Part shown: in pieces, positions 35,004 through 42,414 of the stretch
Layout of the letters: each line of letters opens with the position of its first letter
Position numbering within the stretch: the stretch's first letter is position 1
Source: Lentzea californiensis
GTDB lineage: Bacteria > Actinomycetota > Actinomycetes > Mycobacteriales > Pseudonocardiaceae
Direction of reading: 5' to 3'
DNA: 64,000 nt
Assembly: GCF_024648825.1 (NCBI RefSeq)
Contig: NZ_JANBBE010000001.1
Coordinates: 62,001 to 126,000 of the forward strand
Notes under the pieces: generated by a model
Database searches by the model: none
What the model was told of the DNA's origin: nothing
What the model saw: the letters and a program-made list of their open reading frames with translations, nothing else
Made by a program: the position numbers and the translations under genes

Positions 35004-35032
35004 TTGACAGAGCCCGCCGTCGTGGGTCTACT
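35004..35032 (+). promoter_or_regulatory. Promoter of the ArsR-SRPBCC operon
   Basis: TTGACA (35004-35009) is separated by 17 bp from TCTACT (35027-35032), a good match to the primary sigma factor consensus in actinobacteria. The predicted transcription start at about 35039 falls inside the first operator palindrome, which places the promoter under direct repression by a protein bound there. Confidence 0.7.
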
Positions 35033-35062
35033 TAACCCAGAGGTTAGATAACCAAGCGGTTA
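35033..35062. promoter_or_regulatory. Twin ArsR-type operator palindromes
   Basis: Two identical 14-bp inverted repeats, TAACC-4bp-GGTTA, lie at 35033-35046 and 35049-35062, 16 bp apart centre to centre. They cover the predicted transcription start and end just before the ArsR gene, the arrangement expected for autorepression by two dimers on neighbouring sites one and a half helical turns apart. Confidence 0.75.
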
Positions 35063-35070
35063 GGTACGTG

Positions 35071-35397
35071 ATGGACCAGCTGAGCTCCACCTTCGCCGCA
35101 CTGGCGGACCCGACCCGCCGGGCGATCCTCGCGCGGCTCACCGAGGGCCCGGCAACGGTGAAGGAGCTCTCCGAGCCGTTCGACATCAGCGGCCCGGCGA
35201 TCTCCAAACACCTGCGCGTGCTGGAGAAGGCAGGCCTGATCACCCGCGGCAGGGAGGCCCAGTGGCGGCCCTGCCAGCTCGATGCGACACCTCTTCGGGA
35301 GGTTGCTGTGTGGGCAGAGAACTACCGCCGCTTCTGGGATGCGAGCTACGCACGCCTGGACGCACTCTTGACCGAGATGAAGGAGAACGAGAAATGA
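35071..35397 (+). CDS. ArsR-family winged-helix repressor
   Basis: A 108-residue repressor (ATG at 35071; a GTG directly before it would add one residue). MDQLSSTFAALADPTRRAIL followed by VKELSEPFDISGPAISKHLR is the classical ArsR helix-turn-helix, and VLEKAGLITRGREAQWRPC is the wing. The protein belongs to the subgroup linked to AHSA1/SRPBCC genes; no metal-binding ELCVCDL box is present, so metal sensing is unlikely. The stop overlaps the downstream ATG. It most likely represses its own operon at the TAACC-GGTTA sites. Confidence 0.9.
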   Translation: MDQLSSTFAALADPTRRAILARLTEGPATVKELSEPFDISGPAISKHLRVLEKAGLITRGREAQWRPCQLDATPLREVAVWAENYRRFWDASYARLDALLTEMKENEK

Positions 35398-35873
35398 CCA
35401 CGGTGAAGTCCGGCACGACCGTCACCCTCCCGTCCGACACCGAGATCGCGATGTCGCGCACGTTCGACGCGCCCGCTTCGCTGGTGTGGAAGGCTTTCAC
35501 GACGCCCGCACTGCTGCGCCGCTGGCTGCTCGGCCCGGACGGCTGGGAGATGCCGATCTGCGACGTCGACCTGCGCGTGGGCGGCAAGTGGCGCTACGGC
35601 TGGGCGCAGCCGGACGGCTCCGGCGCGTTCGAGATGCACGGCGAATACACCGAGGTGACGCCGCACTCGCGACTCGTGAACACGGAGATCTTCGCGGACA
35701 ACCCACCGGCCGTGTCGACGGTGTCGTTCGTCGAGGAGGACGGCCGCACGACGATGACCACCACGATGCGCCTGGTGTCACAGGAAGCGCGTGACGCGGT
35801 GCTGGCGTCGGGCATGTCGGACGGCGCGGGCCGTTCCTACGAGCGCCTGGGCGAGGTCCTGGCCACGCTCTGA
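35394..35873 (+). CDS. SRPBCC/AHSA1-domain protein
   Basis: A 159-residue START/Bet v1-fold protein of the AHSA1 type: MSRTFDAPASLVWKAFTTPA, LLRRWLLGPDGWEMPICDVD, then GGKWRYGW and FEMHGEYTEV. The fold has a deep hydrophobic pocket for a small ligand. It is translationally coupled to the ArsR gene (ATGA overlap), a pairing common in actinobacteria and proteobacteria in which the regulator controls the SRPBCC gene. The ligand is unknown. In-frame upstream codons exist, but the ATG at 35394 gives the conserved domain boundary. Confidence 0.88.
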   Translation: MTTVKSGTTVTLPSDTEIAMSRTFDAPASLVWKAFTTPALLRRWLLGPDGWEMPICDVDLRVGGKWRYGWAQPDGSGAFEMHGEYTEVTPHSRLVNTEIFADNPPAVSTVSFVEEDGRTTMTTTMRLVSQEARDAVLASGMSDGAGRSYERLGEVLATL

Positions 35874-35974
35874 CCTTCCAGGACAGTCCACAGTGGTTGC
35901 TTCCACTGCGTAACCACCTTTTGTGGCAACGTTTCGCCCGGTCGAGTCCCGGCTTCGTGGTTACCTTCGGGTGC

Positions 35975-36331
35975 ATGGGACGTTTCTTCGTGGCTCTGGC
36001 CCTCATGCTCGGCTTCGCCGTGCTGTCAGCACCCCTCGCTCACGCGGCCCCGGACACCCGCTGGGAGATCGTGCCGTGCGCGCCCGGCACGAAAGCCCTG
36101 TGGCTGCCGCGCGCCGACGAGTTCGGCACGGACCTGTCGTGCACGACCGAGGAGGCCCGTTCCGCGGCGGTGCAGGCCGCCCGGGACAGCGGCAGTCCGA
36201 CTCGGCTGATGAGCGTGGCCGTCGCGTTCTCGCAGCAGCTCGCCGACAAGTCGATCACCCCCACCTCGCCCTGCGTGCTGGGTGCCAAGGGGGCCGTCGG
36301 GGAGGCGATCGGCACCTGCGTGGCTGCCTGA
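35975..36331 (+). CDS. Small exported protein, hypothetical
   Basis: A 118-residue protein with a clear signal peptide (MGRFFVALALMLGFAVLSAP followed by LAHAAP). The mature part of about 92 residues has four cysteines (VPCAPG, LSCTTEE, SPCVLG and GTCVAA) that could form two disulfide bonds. No family is recognised. It lies 101 bp after the SRPBCC gene and is followed 28 bp later by the macro-domain gene. The secreted protease and lipoproteins nearby suggest an extracytoplasmic accessory region, but no partnership can be shown. Confidence 0.65.
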   Translation: MGRFFVALALMLGFAVLSAPLAHAAPDTRWEIVPCAPGTKALWLPRADEFGTDLSCTTEEARSAAVQAARDSGSPTRLMSVAVAFSQQLADKSITPTSPCVLGAKGAVGEAIGTCVAA

Positions 36332-36359
36332 TCGGGCGATCTTGTCGGTGGTGTCCTGC

Positions 36360-36851
36360 ATGATGCGTTTCCGGACGCCACCGGGGGGATTGCTCGTGAT
36401 CGTGCAGGGTTCCGGCGACCTGTTGGACGCCGATGTCGACGCGCTGGTGAACGCGGTGAACTGCGTGGGCGTGATGGGGAAGGGGTTGGCGCTGCAGTTC
36501 AAGCAGCGCTTCCCCGGCTACTTCGCGGCCTACGCGGCTGCCTGTGCTGCCGGAGAGGTGAGGTTGGGACGCGTGCACGTGGCGTCTCTGGATCGGTGCT
36601 TCATCAGCTTTCCGACCAAGGGGCACTTCCGGTCACGGTCCAAGCTGTCCGACGTGGCTTCCGGGCTGGACGACCTGGCCCGGGTGATCGAGGCGCTCGG
36701 CCTGCGGTCGGTGGCGGTGCCGCCGCTCGGGGCCGGGCTGGGTGGGCTGTCGTGGGCCGACGTGGAGCCGTTGATCGCGGCGAAGCTCGGGCCGCTGGAC
36801 GCGACGGTCGTGTTGTACGGCCCGGGAAATGCCGCGCGACTGGGGTTGTGA
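36360..36851 (+). CDS. Macro-domain protein (ADP-ribosyl hydrolase-like)
   Basis: A 163-residue stand-alone macro domain. DADVDALVNAVNCVGVMGKG followed by LALQFKQRFPGYF is the ADP-ribose binding signature of the ALC1/DarG branch. SFPTKGHFRSRSKLSDVASG and AVPPLGAGLGGLSWADVEPL complete the site. In DarTG systems the macro protein DarG removes ADP-ribose from DNA; DarG is longer and adjacent to a DarT gene. No DarT-like gene is found here, so a general role in ADP-ribose metabolism is likelier. ATGs at 36360 and 36363 are both possible starts. Confidence 0.85.
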   Translation: MMRFRTPPGGLLVIVQGSGDLLDADVDALVNAVNCVGVMGKGLALQFKQRFPGYFAAYAAACAAGEVRLGRVHVASLDRCFISFPTKGHFRSRSKLSDVASGLDDLARVIEALGLRSVAVPPLGAGLGGLSWADVEPLIAAKLGPLDATVVLYGPGNAARLGL

Positions 36852-36866
36852 CGCTGTGCTGGCTGC

Positions 36867-36899
36867 GATGAACTCGCCGACCGACTCGGCTAGTTCATC
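36867..36899. terminator. First of two consecutive hairpins between convergent genes
   Basis: GATGAACTCGCCGA (36867-36880) pairs with TCGGCTAGTTCATC (36886-36899) with a single mismatch. The hairpin follows the macro-domain stop by 15 bp and likely serves as its terminator. Confidence 0.65.
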
Positions 36900-36909
36900 G
36901 CCGAGCGGT

Positions 36910-36943
36910 GGTCGGTCTGGAGGCTCGCGCCTCCAGACCGACC
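36910..36943. terminator. Second hairpin between convergent genes
   Basis: GGTCGGTCTGGAGGC (36910-36924) pairs perfectly with GCCTCCAGACCGACC (36929-36943) around the loop TCGC. It stands 9 bp from the fadE25 stop on the other strand and is likely the terminator of fadE25; together with the hairpin at 36867 it isolates the two convergent transcripts. Confidence 0.8.
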
Positions 36944-36952
36944 GTCGAAACC

Positions 36953-38116
36953 TCAGCCGTTGAGCACGGCGCGGGACATGACCACGCGCTGCACCTGGTT
37001 CGTGCCCTCGTAGATCTGCGTGATCTTCGCGTCGCGCATCATCCGCTCGACCGGGAAGTCGCGCGTGTAGCCGGCGCCGCCGAAGAGCTGCACCGCGTCC
37101 GTGGTGACCTCCATGGCCACGTCGGAGGCGAAGCACTTGGCGGCGGCGGTGATGAAGCCGATGTTCGGCTCGCCGCGTTCTGCCTTGGCGGCTGCCACGT
37201 AGACCATGTGGCGGGCTGCCTCGATCTTCATCGCCATGTCGGCGAGCATGAACTGGACGCCCTGGAAGTCCGAAATGGACTTTCCGAACTGCTTGCGGTC
37301 CTTGACGTACGCGACCGCTGCTTCCAGTGCGCCCTGTGCGATGCCCACTGCCTGGGCGCCGATGGTCGGGCGGGTGTGGTCCAGGGTCCGGAGGGCCGTC
37401 TTCAGGCCGGTGCCCGGTTCGCCGATGATGCGGTTGGCCGGGATGGTGCAGTTCTCGAAGTAGATCTCGCGGGTCGGCGAGCCCTTGATGCCGAGCTTGC
37501 GCTCCTTCGGGCCGACCGAGAAGCCCTCGTCGTCCTTGTGCACGACGAAGGCTGAGATGCCCTGCGACTTCTTCGGGGCGTTCGGGTCCGTCACGGCCAT
37601 GACGGTGTACCAGGTGGACTCGCCCGCGTTGGTGATCCAGCACTTGGTGCCGTTGAGCACCCAGTGGTCACCGTCGAGCTGGGCCCTGGTGCGCATGGAC
37701 GCGGTGTCGGAGCCCGCCTCGCGTTCGGACAGCGCGTACGACGCCATGGCCTCGCCCGAGGCGATGGACGGCATGACGAGCTGCTTGAGCTCGTCGGAGG
37801 CCGAGAGCAGGATCGGCATGGTGCCGAGCTTGTTCACGGCCGGGATCAGCGAGGACGACGCGCAGACGCGGGCCACTTCCTCGATGACGATGCAGGTGGC
37901 CACGGAGTCCGCGCCCTGGCCGTCGTAGTCCTCGGGCACGTGGACGGCCGCGAAGCCCGCCTTGACCAGGGCGTTGTGCGCCTCTACCGGGAAGCGCTCG
38001 TTCTCGTCGACCTCGGCCGCGTACGGCTTGATCTCCTTCTCGGCGAGCGAGCGGACGGCCTCCCGCAGCGCCTCGTGCTCCTCGGCGAGCTGATAGGTGC
38101 CGAAGCTCGGGTTCAC
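36953..38116 (-). CDS. fadE25: Acyl-CoA dehydrogenase (FadE25-type)
   Basis: A 387-residue flavin acyl-CoA dehydrogenase orthologous to Rv3274c. It has the N-terminal helical domain (EEHEALREAVRSLAEKEIKP), the FAD contact motifs YALSEREAGSDTASMRTRA and WITNAGESTWYTVMAV, and the C-terminal YTRDFPVERMMRDAKITQIY followed by EGTNQVQRVVMSR. The active-site Glu lies in this IYEGTNQ segment, the position used by short/branched-chain enzymes. The GTG at 38116 is selected because GGGAGGTAACAAG precedes it; the longer frame to 38149 lacks this. Likely role: oxidation of short or branched acyl-CoA, fitting the carboxylase and HMG-CoA lyase genes further on. Confidence 0.93.
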   Translation of the reverse strand: MNPSFGTYQLAEEHEALREAVRSLAEKEIKPYAAEVDENERFPVEAHNALVKAGFAAVHVPEDYDGQGADSVATCIVIEEVARVCASSSLIPAVNKLGTMPILLSASDELKQLVMPSIASGEAMASYALSEREAGSDTASMRTRAQLDGDHWVLNGTKCWITNAGESTWYTVMAVTDPNAPKKSQGISAFVVHKDDEGFSVGPKERKLGIKGSPTREIYFENCTIPANRIIGEPGTGLKTALRTLDHTRPTIGAQAVGIAQGALEAAVAYVKDRKQFGKSISDFQGVQFMLADMAMKIEAARHMVYVAAAKAERGEPNIGFITAAAKCFASDVAMEVTTDAVQLFGGAGYTRDFPVERMMRDAKITQIYEGTNQVQRVVMSRAVLNG

Positions 38117-38195
38117 CTTGTTACCTCCCGGTAGCGAGTACTCGTGCACGATGTTAGCGCCCGTTCACGTCGGACGCCGCTGTGCTGTTGAGCAC

Positions 38196-38684
38196 TCAGA
38201 GGGACTTCTGCAGCGCCGCGTCCTTGTCTAGTACGAGCTGCTCGAGTTCTGCCTGGAAGCGGGCCATGCGCTCCTGCAACCCGGCGTCCGAGGAAGCCAG
38301 CATCCGGACGGCCAGCAGGCCCGCGTTGCGCGCACCACCGACTGAGACGGTGGCGACCGGAACGCCCGCGGGCATCTGCACGATCGAGAGCAGCGAGTCC
38401 ATGCCGTCGAGGTACTTCAACGGCACCGGGACGCCGATCACCGGGAGCACGGTGGCCGAGGCGACCATGCCGGGCAGGTGGGCGGCGCCGCCCGCACCCG
38501 CGATGATCACTCGCAGGCCGCGGGACGCGGCCGACGTCGCGTAGTCGAGCATGCGCTGCGGGGTGCGGTGCGCGGAGACGACGCTCACCTCGAACGGCAC
38601 GTCGAACTCGGCGAGCGCTTCGGTGGCCGCCTTCATCACCGGCCAGTCCGAGTCGCTGCCCATGATCACGCCAACCTGAGTCAC
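38196..38684 (-). CDS. purE: N5-carboxyaminoimidazole ribonucleotide mutase
   Basis: A 162-residue class I PurE converting N5-CAIR to CAIR in purine synthesis. It has [33 protein letters not shown] (active-site His), [15 protein letters not shown] and [20 protein letters not shown] followed by [20 protein letters not shown]. The GTG start overlaps the purK stop by 4 bp (GTGA), coupling the two enzymes, which act consecutively. Homologue of Rv3275c. Confidence 0.95.
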   Translation of the reverse strand: MTQVGVIMGSDSDWPVMKAATEALAEFDVPFEVSVVSAHRTPQRMLDYATSAASRGLRVIIAGAGGAAHLPGMVASATVLPVIGVPVPLKYLDGMDSLLSIVQMPAGVPVATVSVGGARNAGLLAVRMLASSDAGLQERMARFQAELEQLVLDKDAALQKSL

Positions 38685-39868
38685 TCCGCACTCCCGTGAA
38701 TGTCGTATCCGTCTGACCAAATGCCCGTGGACAGCCAGTCGGCGGCGAGCCGCGCGCGCCGGCGGACCTCGGTCATGTCGTTGCCGAGGAACGTCACGTG
38801 CCCGATCTTGCGGCCCGGCCGTTCCTCCTTGCCGTACAGGTGCACGTGCGCGTCCGGGTACCGGGCGAACAGGTGGTGCACGCGCTCGTCGGGGCCCATC
38901 GCGGGCGTCCCGGTCGCGCCGAGGACGTTCGCCATCACGACGGCCGGCGCCATCAGGTCGGTGCGGCCGAGCGGGTAGTCGAGGACGGCGCGCAGGTGCT
39001 GCTCGAACTGCGACGTGCGGGCGCCCTCGATCGACCAGTGGCCGGAGTTGTGCGGGCGCATCGCGAGCTCGTTCACGACCACGCCGTCCGCGGTCTCGAA
39101 CAGCTCGACGGCCAGCACGCCCACGACGCCCAGCGCCTCGGCGACCTTCAGCGCCAGCTCCTGGGCGTCGGCACCGTCCAGAGCGGGAGCCGGCGCGAGG
39201 ACCTCGACGCAGATGCCGTCGGACTGCACGGTCTCGACGACCGGCCACGCCGCGCCCTGCCCGAACGGCGAGCGCGCCACGACGGCCGCCAGCTCACGGC
39301 GCATCGGCACGCACTGCTCGACCATCAACGGCGTGCCGGAGTCCAGCAGCTCGGGGACGACCCGCTCGGCGCTCTGCGGGGTGTTCAGCATCCACACGCC
39401 ACGCCCGTCGTAGCCGCCGCGGATCGCCTTCAACACGCACGGCCAGCCGTGCTCCGCGCCGAAGCGGAGCACGTCACGAACCTCGTGCACCTCGGCGAAC
39501 GGCGGCACCGGCAGGCCCAGCTCGGCCAGCCGCACGCGCATCTTCAGCTTGTCCTGCGCGAACTGCAGCGCGTCCGGACCGGGATGCACCTTCACGCCTT
39601 CGGCGACCAGCGCGCGCAGGTGGTCCTGCGGCACGTGCTCGTGGTCGAAGGTGACCACCTCGCAGCCCTTGGCGAACGAGCGCAGCGCTTCGAGGTCGGT
39701 GTGCGTGCCGAGCACCACGTCCCGCGCGACGAGCGCGGCGGGGTCGTTCTCGGAGACTGCGAGCACGCGCAGCGACTGCCCGAGCGGGATCGCGGCCTGG
39801 TGCGTCATGCGGGCGAGCTGCCCGCCGCCGATCATTCCGACGACGGGGAGACGGGTACGAGAGTCCAC
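38681..39868 (-). CDS. purK: N5-carboxyaminoimidazole ribonucleotide synthase
   Basis: A 395-residue ATP-grasp enzyme that carboxylates AIR with bicarbonate and [23 protein letters not shown] is the N-terminal motif; [19 protein letters not shown] is the ATP-grasp lysine and glycine loop; [20 protein letters not shown] and [11 protein letters not shown] complete the active site. Orthologue of Rv3276c. It starts with an ATG at 39868 and is the first gene of the purK-purE operon. The 62 bp before it up to the permease stop hold no further feature. Confidence 0.95.
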   Translation of the reverse strand: MDSRTRLPVVGMIGGGQLARMTHQAAIPLGQSLRVLAVSENDPAALVARDVVLGTHTDLEALRSFAKGCEVVTFDHEHVPQDHLRALVAEGVKVHPGPDALQFAQDKLKMRVRLAELGLPVPPFAEVHEVRDVLRFGAEHGWPCVLKAIRGGYDGRGVWMLNTPQSAERVVPELLDSGTPLMVEQCVPMRRELAAVVARSPFGQGAAWPVVETVQSDGICVEVLAPAPALDGADAQELALKVAEALGVVGVLAVELFETADGVVVNELAMRPHNSGHWSIEGARTSQFEQHLRAVLDYPLGRTDLMAPAVVMANVLGATGTPAMGPDERVHHLFARYPDAHVHLYGKEERPGRKIGHVTFLGNDMTEVRRRARLAADWLSTGIWSDGYDIHGSAE

Positions 39869-39930
39869 GGTTCAGGCATTCTACCTGCGGCTACAGCGAC
39901 ACTCACCACCACGCCCAGCTCGCGCCCGCA

Positions 39931-41079
39931 CTACCCCTCGGCCTTGGGGGCGGGGGAATCCGGCCTGCTCCCCGCGCTCTGCTCACCCGAAGCGGACTTC
40001 GGCTCCGGGGCCTCGGCAGGCACCGGCTCGGGTTCGGGATCAGGCTCCGGCTCCGACTCGGGCTCGGGCTCCGGCGCGGGCTCGGGCTCGGGCGGTTCAA
40101 CCTCGGCCCCTGCATCGAACGCGGGCGCGGGGGCGGACTCGGTCGCCGCTCCGACCAGGACCACGGCCGGCCCGGAAACGGCGACCACCGACGGCTCCCC
40201 GATGCGGCGGTGCGAGCGGGAGGGCTTCCACGCGCCGCCGTGCCGCATCAACCGGAACACGAGCAGGAACAACCCTGAGGCCAGCAGCACGCACAGGAAG
40301 AACTCGATGACCTGGAACGTCGTGACCCGCTCGACCGGCTGGTATTCGACGTACGTGCCGATGGCGGCCCTCGCGTTGCGCATGCAGGTGTTCGTGTTGA
40401 TCGCCTCCAAGCACCTGTCCAGCACGGGCACCGGTTCGAGGTCGGGGCCGATGAAGCCGTTGCCGAGCTCGAGTCCGCGCTCCGGCACCACAGGGGTTTC
40501 CTCCCAACGCACGATCACGCGTGCCGGCGGCAAGTAGTAGTCGCGCCCGACCACGGACACGAGGACGCGCGCGAGCGTGAAGAACACCAGGGTGCCTGCG
40601 ATCGCCGTCATCACATGCCTGGTCAGCAGGCCGACGAGCACGCCGACCGCCAGCCCGAGGACGGCGTAACCGGCCTGCACGAGCAGGTTGGCCTCGAACG
40701 AGGACCACGACCTGCGCGTGCCGACGTAACCGTCGCCGGTTCCGACGAGCGCACCCAGCAGGACGGCCAGGACGCCGAGCACGAGCAGCTTGCCGCGCAA
40801 CCACTCCACGGGCGTGACGTCCTGGCCCCAGGCCACGAAGTAGGTGCGTTCCTCCAGCTCACGGGCGATGAGCGGCGCGCCCCAGAACATGCCGATCACG
40901 CCGCCGAACCCGAGCTGCACCATGAGGGCGTAGAAGCCGACGATCGGCATCGTGGGCGATCCGCCCTCGAACTCCGTCGATACGAGGCCGTACACGGCGA
41001 GCAGGGCGACGGCGGTGACGCCGAGGATGGACCAGCGGTGCTGACGCCACGTCAGCCAGATGATCGAGCCCAGTTTCAC
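39931..41079 (-). CDS. ABC-2 type transporter permease with acidic Pro/Glu tail
   Basis: A 382-residue permease with six predicted helices, beginning VKLGSIIWLTWRQHRWSILG. Large extracytoplasmic loops lie between helices five and six (~200-270, with cysteine-containing CLEAINTNTC). After the last helix (FFLCVLLASGLFLLVF) comes a basic stretch, then a long tail rich in EPEP repeats (EPEPESEPEPDPEPEP) that should be cytoplasmic. The GTG start overlaps the ATPase stop. Third gene of a GntR-ATPase-permease operon typical of YtrA-regulated exporters sensing cell-envelope antibiotics. The tail is unusual for such permeases. Confidence 0.82.
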   Translation of the reverse strand: MKLGSIIWLTWRQHRWSILGVTAVALLAVYGLVSTEFEGGSPTMPIVGFYALMVQLGFGGVIGMFWGAPLIARELEERTYFVAWGQDVTPVEWLRGKLLVLGVLAVLLGALVGTGDGYVGTRRSWSSFEANLLVQAGYAVLGLAVGVLVGLLTRHVMTAIAGTLVFFTLARVLVSVVGRDYYLPPARVIVRWEETPVVPERGLELGNGFIGPDLEPVPVLDRCLEAINTNTCMRNARAAIGTYVEYQPVERVTTFQVIEFFLCVLLASGLFLLVFRLMRHGGAWKPSRSHRRIGEPSVVAVSGPAVVLVGAATESAPAPAFDAGAEVEPPEPEPAPEPEPESEPEPDPEPEPVPAEAPEPKSASGEQSAGSRPDSPAPKAEG

Positions 41080-41870
41080 GCCGCACGCTCCAGGTGCGCC
41101 ACGACCAGTTCCTCCAGCGTCACGTACCGCGCGGTCCACGGCTCGTCGATCCGCGCACCGCCGGAACGCACCAGGTACGACGATTGCGATCTGCCGTGCT
41201 TCGCGAGCACCACGGGTCCCTCCACGGGTGATTTCGAGGCGTGCGGACCGGTGTAGAGGACGTGCTCCTCCAGCAGCTCGTCCGTGTCGCCGTTCACCAG
41301 CAGGCGGCCGTTCGAGAGCAGCAGCAACCGGTCGGCGACGCCTCCGATCTCCGCCACGACGTGCGTGGAGAAGATCAGCGTCATGCCTTTGTCGTTGACC
41401 TCGGTCAGCAACTCCCGCATGACCTTCTGACGCGCCAGCGGGTCCAGTTCGGCCAGGGGCTCGTCGAGCAGCAGGACGTCCGGGCGGGAGCCCAGCGCCA
41501 GCGCGAGCGTCACGTGCGTGCGCTGACCGCCGGACAGGTCACCGATCTGGAGCCTGCGCGGCACCTTGAACCGGGTGAGCCACCCGTCGGCGCGTTCCTC
41601 GTCCCAGACGTCGTTCATGCGGCGGCCGAACTGCAGCACGTCCGCGACCTTGAACGACTTGTACATCGGCTTGTTCTGCGGCACGTACGCCACCCGGCCC
41701 GCGATCGACGAGTGACCCCAGTCCGGCGGCAGGTGCCCGGCCAGCACGTTCAGCAGCGTCGACTTGCCGGAGCCGTTGGCCCCGACCATGGCCGTCACGC
41801 TGCCCGGCGGCAGCTCGAAGGAGACGTTTCGCAACGCCCACTTCGACACATCGGCCGCAACCACGCTCAT
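41076..41870 (-). CDS. ABC transporter ATP-binding protein
   Basis: A 264-residue ATPase with Walker A VGANGSGKSTLLNV, Q-loop YVPQNKPMYKSF, signature LSGGQRTHVTLALAL, Walker B PDVLLLDEPLAEL and the switch histidine in STHVVAE. The start is the ATG at 41870, overlapping the GntR stop; a longer upstream reading is unsupported. It pairs with the permease encoded next to form a dimeric exporter. The C-terminal ~50 residues are beyond the core domain and may contact the permease. Confidence 0.92.
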   Translation of the reverse strand: MSVVAADVSKWALRNVSFELPPGSVTAMVGANGSGKSTLLNVLAGHLPPDWGHSSIAGRVAYVPQNKPMYKSFKVADVLQFGRRMNDVWDEERADGWLTRFKVPRRLQIGDLSGGQRTHVTLALALGSRPDVLLLDEPLAELDPLARQKVMRELLTEVNDKGMTLIFSTHVVAEIGGVADRLLLLSNGRLLVNGDTDELLEEHVLYTGPHASKSPVEGPVVLAKHGRSQSSYLVRSGGARIDEPWTARYVTLEELVVAHLERAA

Positions 41871-42247
41871 TGCGCTCCCCCACTCAGCACCTCGCGCATC
41901 AGCGCGTTGATGTCCTCGTCCTCGAACCCGGCGGAGCGTGCCTCCGCGACCCATGCGGCGAGCTTCACGCGCAACGGGTCCAGGTCCTCGGGGGCGGCGG
42001 ACCCCAAGGAGGCCTTGACGAAGGTGCCGGAGCCCTGACGGGCTTCGACGAGGCCGGCGAGCTCCAGCTCGCGGTAGGCCTTGAGCACGGTGTTCGCGTT
42101 CACGCCGCTCGAGGCGACGACGTCGCGGACCGTCGGCAGCCGATCACCCGGCTGCAACCAGCCGAGCCTCAGAGCCTCCCTGACCTGCTGCCCCAGCTGC
42201 AGGTACGCGGGAAACCCGCTGCCGCGGTCAACGTGGAACTCGACCAC
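41867..42247 (-). CDS. GntR-family repressor, YtrA subfamily
   Basis: A 126-residue regulator: PAYLQLGQQVREALRLGWLQ, PGDRLPTVRDVVASSGVNAN (winged helix-turn-helix), TVLKAYRELELAGLVEARQG and SGTFV. The effector domain is only a short helical C-terminus, the hallmark of the YtrA subgroup, which regulates adjacent ABC transporter genes. GGGGAG precedes the GTG start. A nested palindrome 16-43 bp upstream is the probable operator. It is the first gene of the operon and would repress it in the absence of an inducer. Confidence 0.9.
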   Translation of the reverse strand: MVEFHVDRGSGFPAYLQLGQQVREALRLGWLQPGDRLPTVRDVVASSGVNANTVLKAYRELELAGLVEARQGSGTFVKASLGSAAPEDLDPLRVKLAAWVAEARSAGFEDEDINALMREVLSGGAQ

Positions 42248-42262
42248 GCACGCTCCCCAGAT

Positions 42263-42290
42263 TGTTCTAGTGAACTAGCACAATAGAACA
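42263..42290. promoter_or_regulatory. Predicted GntR/YtrA operator: nested inverted repeats
   Basis: Outer arms TGTTCTA (42263-42269) and TAGAACA (42284-42290) enclose the inner palindrome CTAGT-GA-ACTAG (42267-42278). The region is AT-rich against a GC-rich background and directly precedes the GntR gene, as expected for autoregulation. The minus-strand promoter should overlap it. Confidence 0.7.
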
Positions 42291-42308
42291 CTTTCCGCGT
42301 GCTTGGAA

Positions 42309-42363
42309 CCGCACGCGGGGAGCTTTCGTGCGCTCAGACCGCACGCGGGGACCCCGCGTGCGG
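42309..42363. repeat. GC-rich palindromic intergenic repeat (copy 1)
   Basis: CCGCACGCGGGG occurs at 42309-42320, and again at 42339-42350, where it is followed after one A by its perfect complement CCCCGCGTGCGG (42352-42363). The first copy is followed by AGCTTTCGT. The same 12-mer plus CCCTTTCGT forms the arms of the hairpin at 57893-57947. The element lies just beyond the 3' end of the GGDEF-like gene and could act as its terminator. Confidence 0.75.
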
Positions 42364-42414
42364 TGGGGAGCGGTGGGGACACGGGGGAGGGCCGCCGGGC
42401 GCGGGACAGGGGGT

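Noticed and set aside
36282-36359. Longer N-terminus for the macro-domain protein
   Set aside because: The extra residues overlap the preceding gene's 3' end in another frame and are not macro-domain-like; the ATG at 36360 gives a standard domain start.
39960-40095. Repetitive GGCTCCGG/GGCTCGGG sequence that resembles a short tandem repeat array
   Set aside because: It is the coding sequence of the Pro/Glu tail of the ABC permease, and the periodicity follows EP codons. There are no CRISPR-type spacers.
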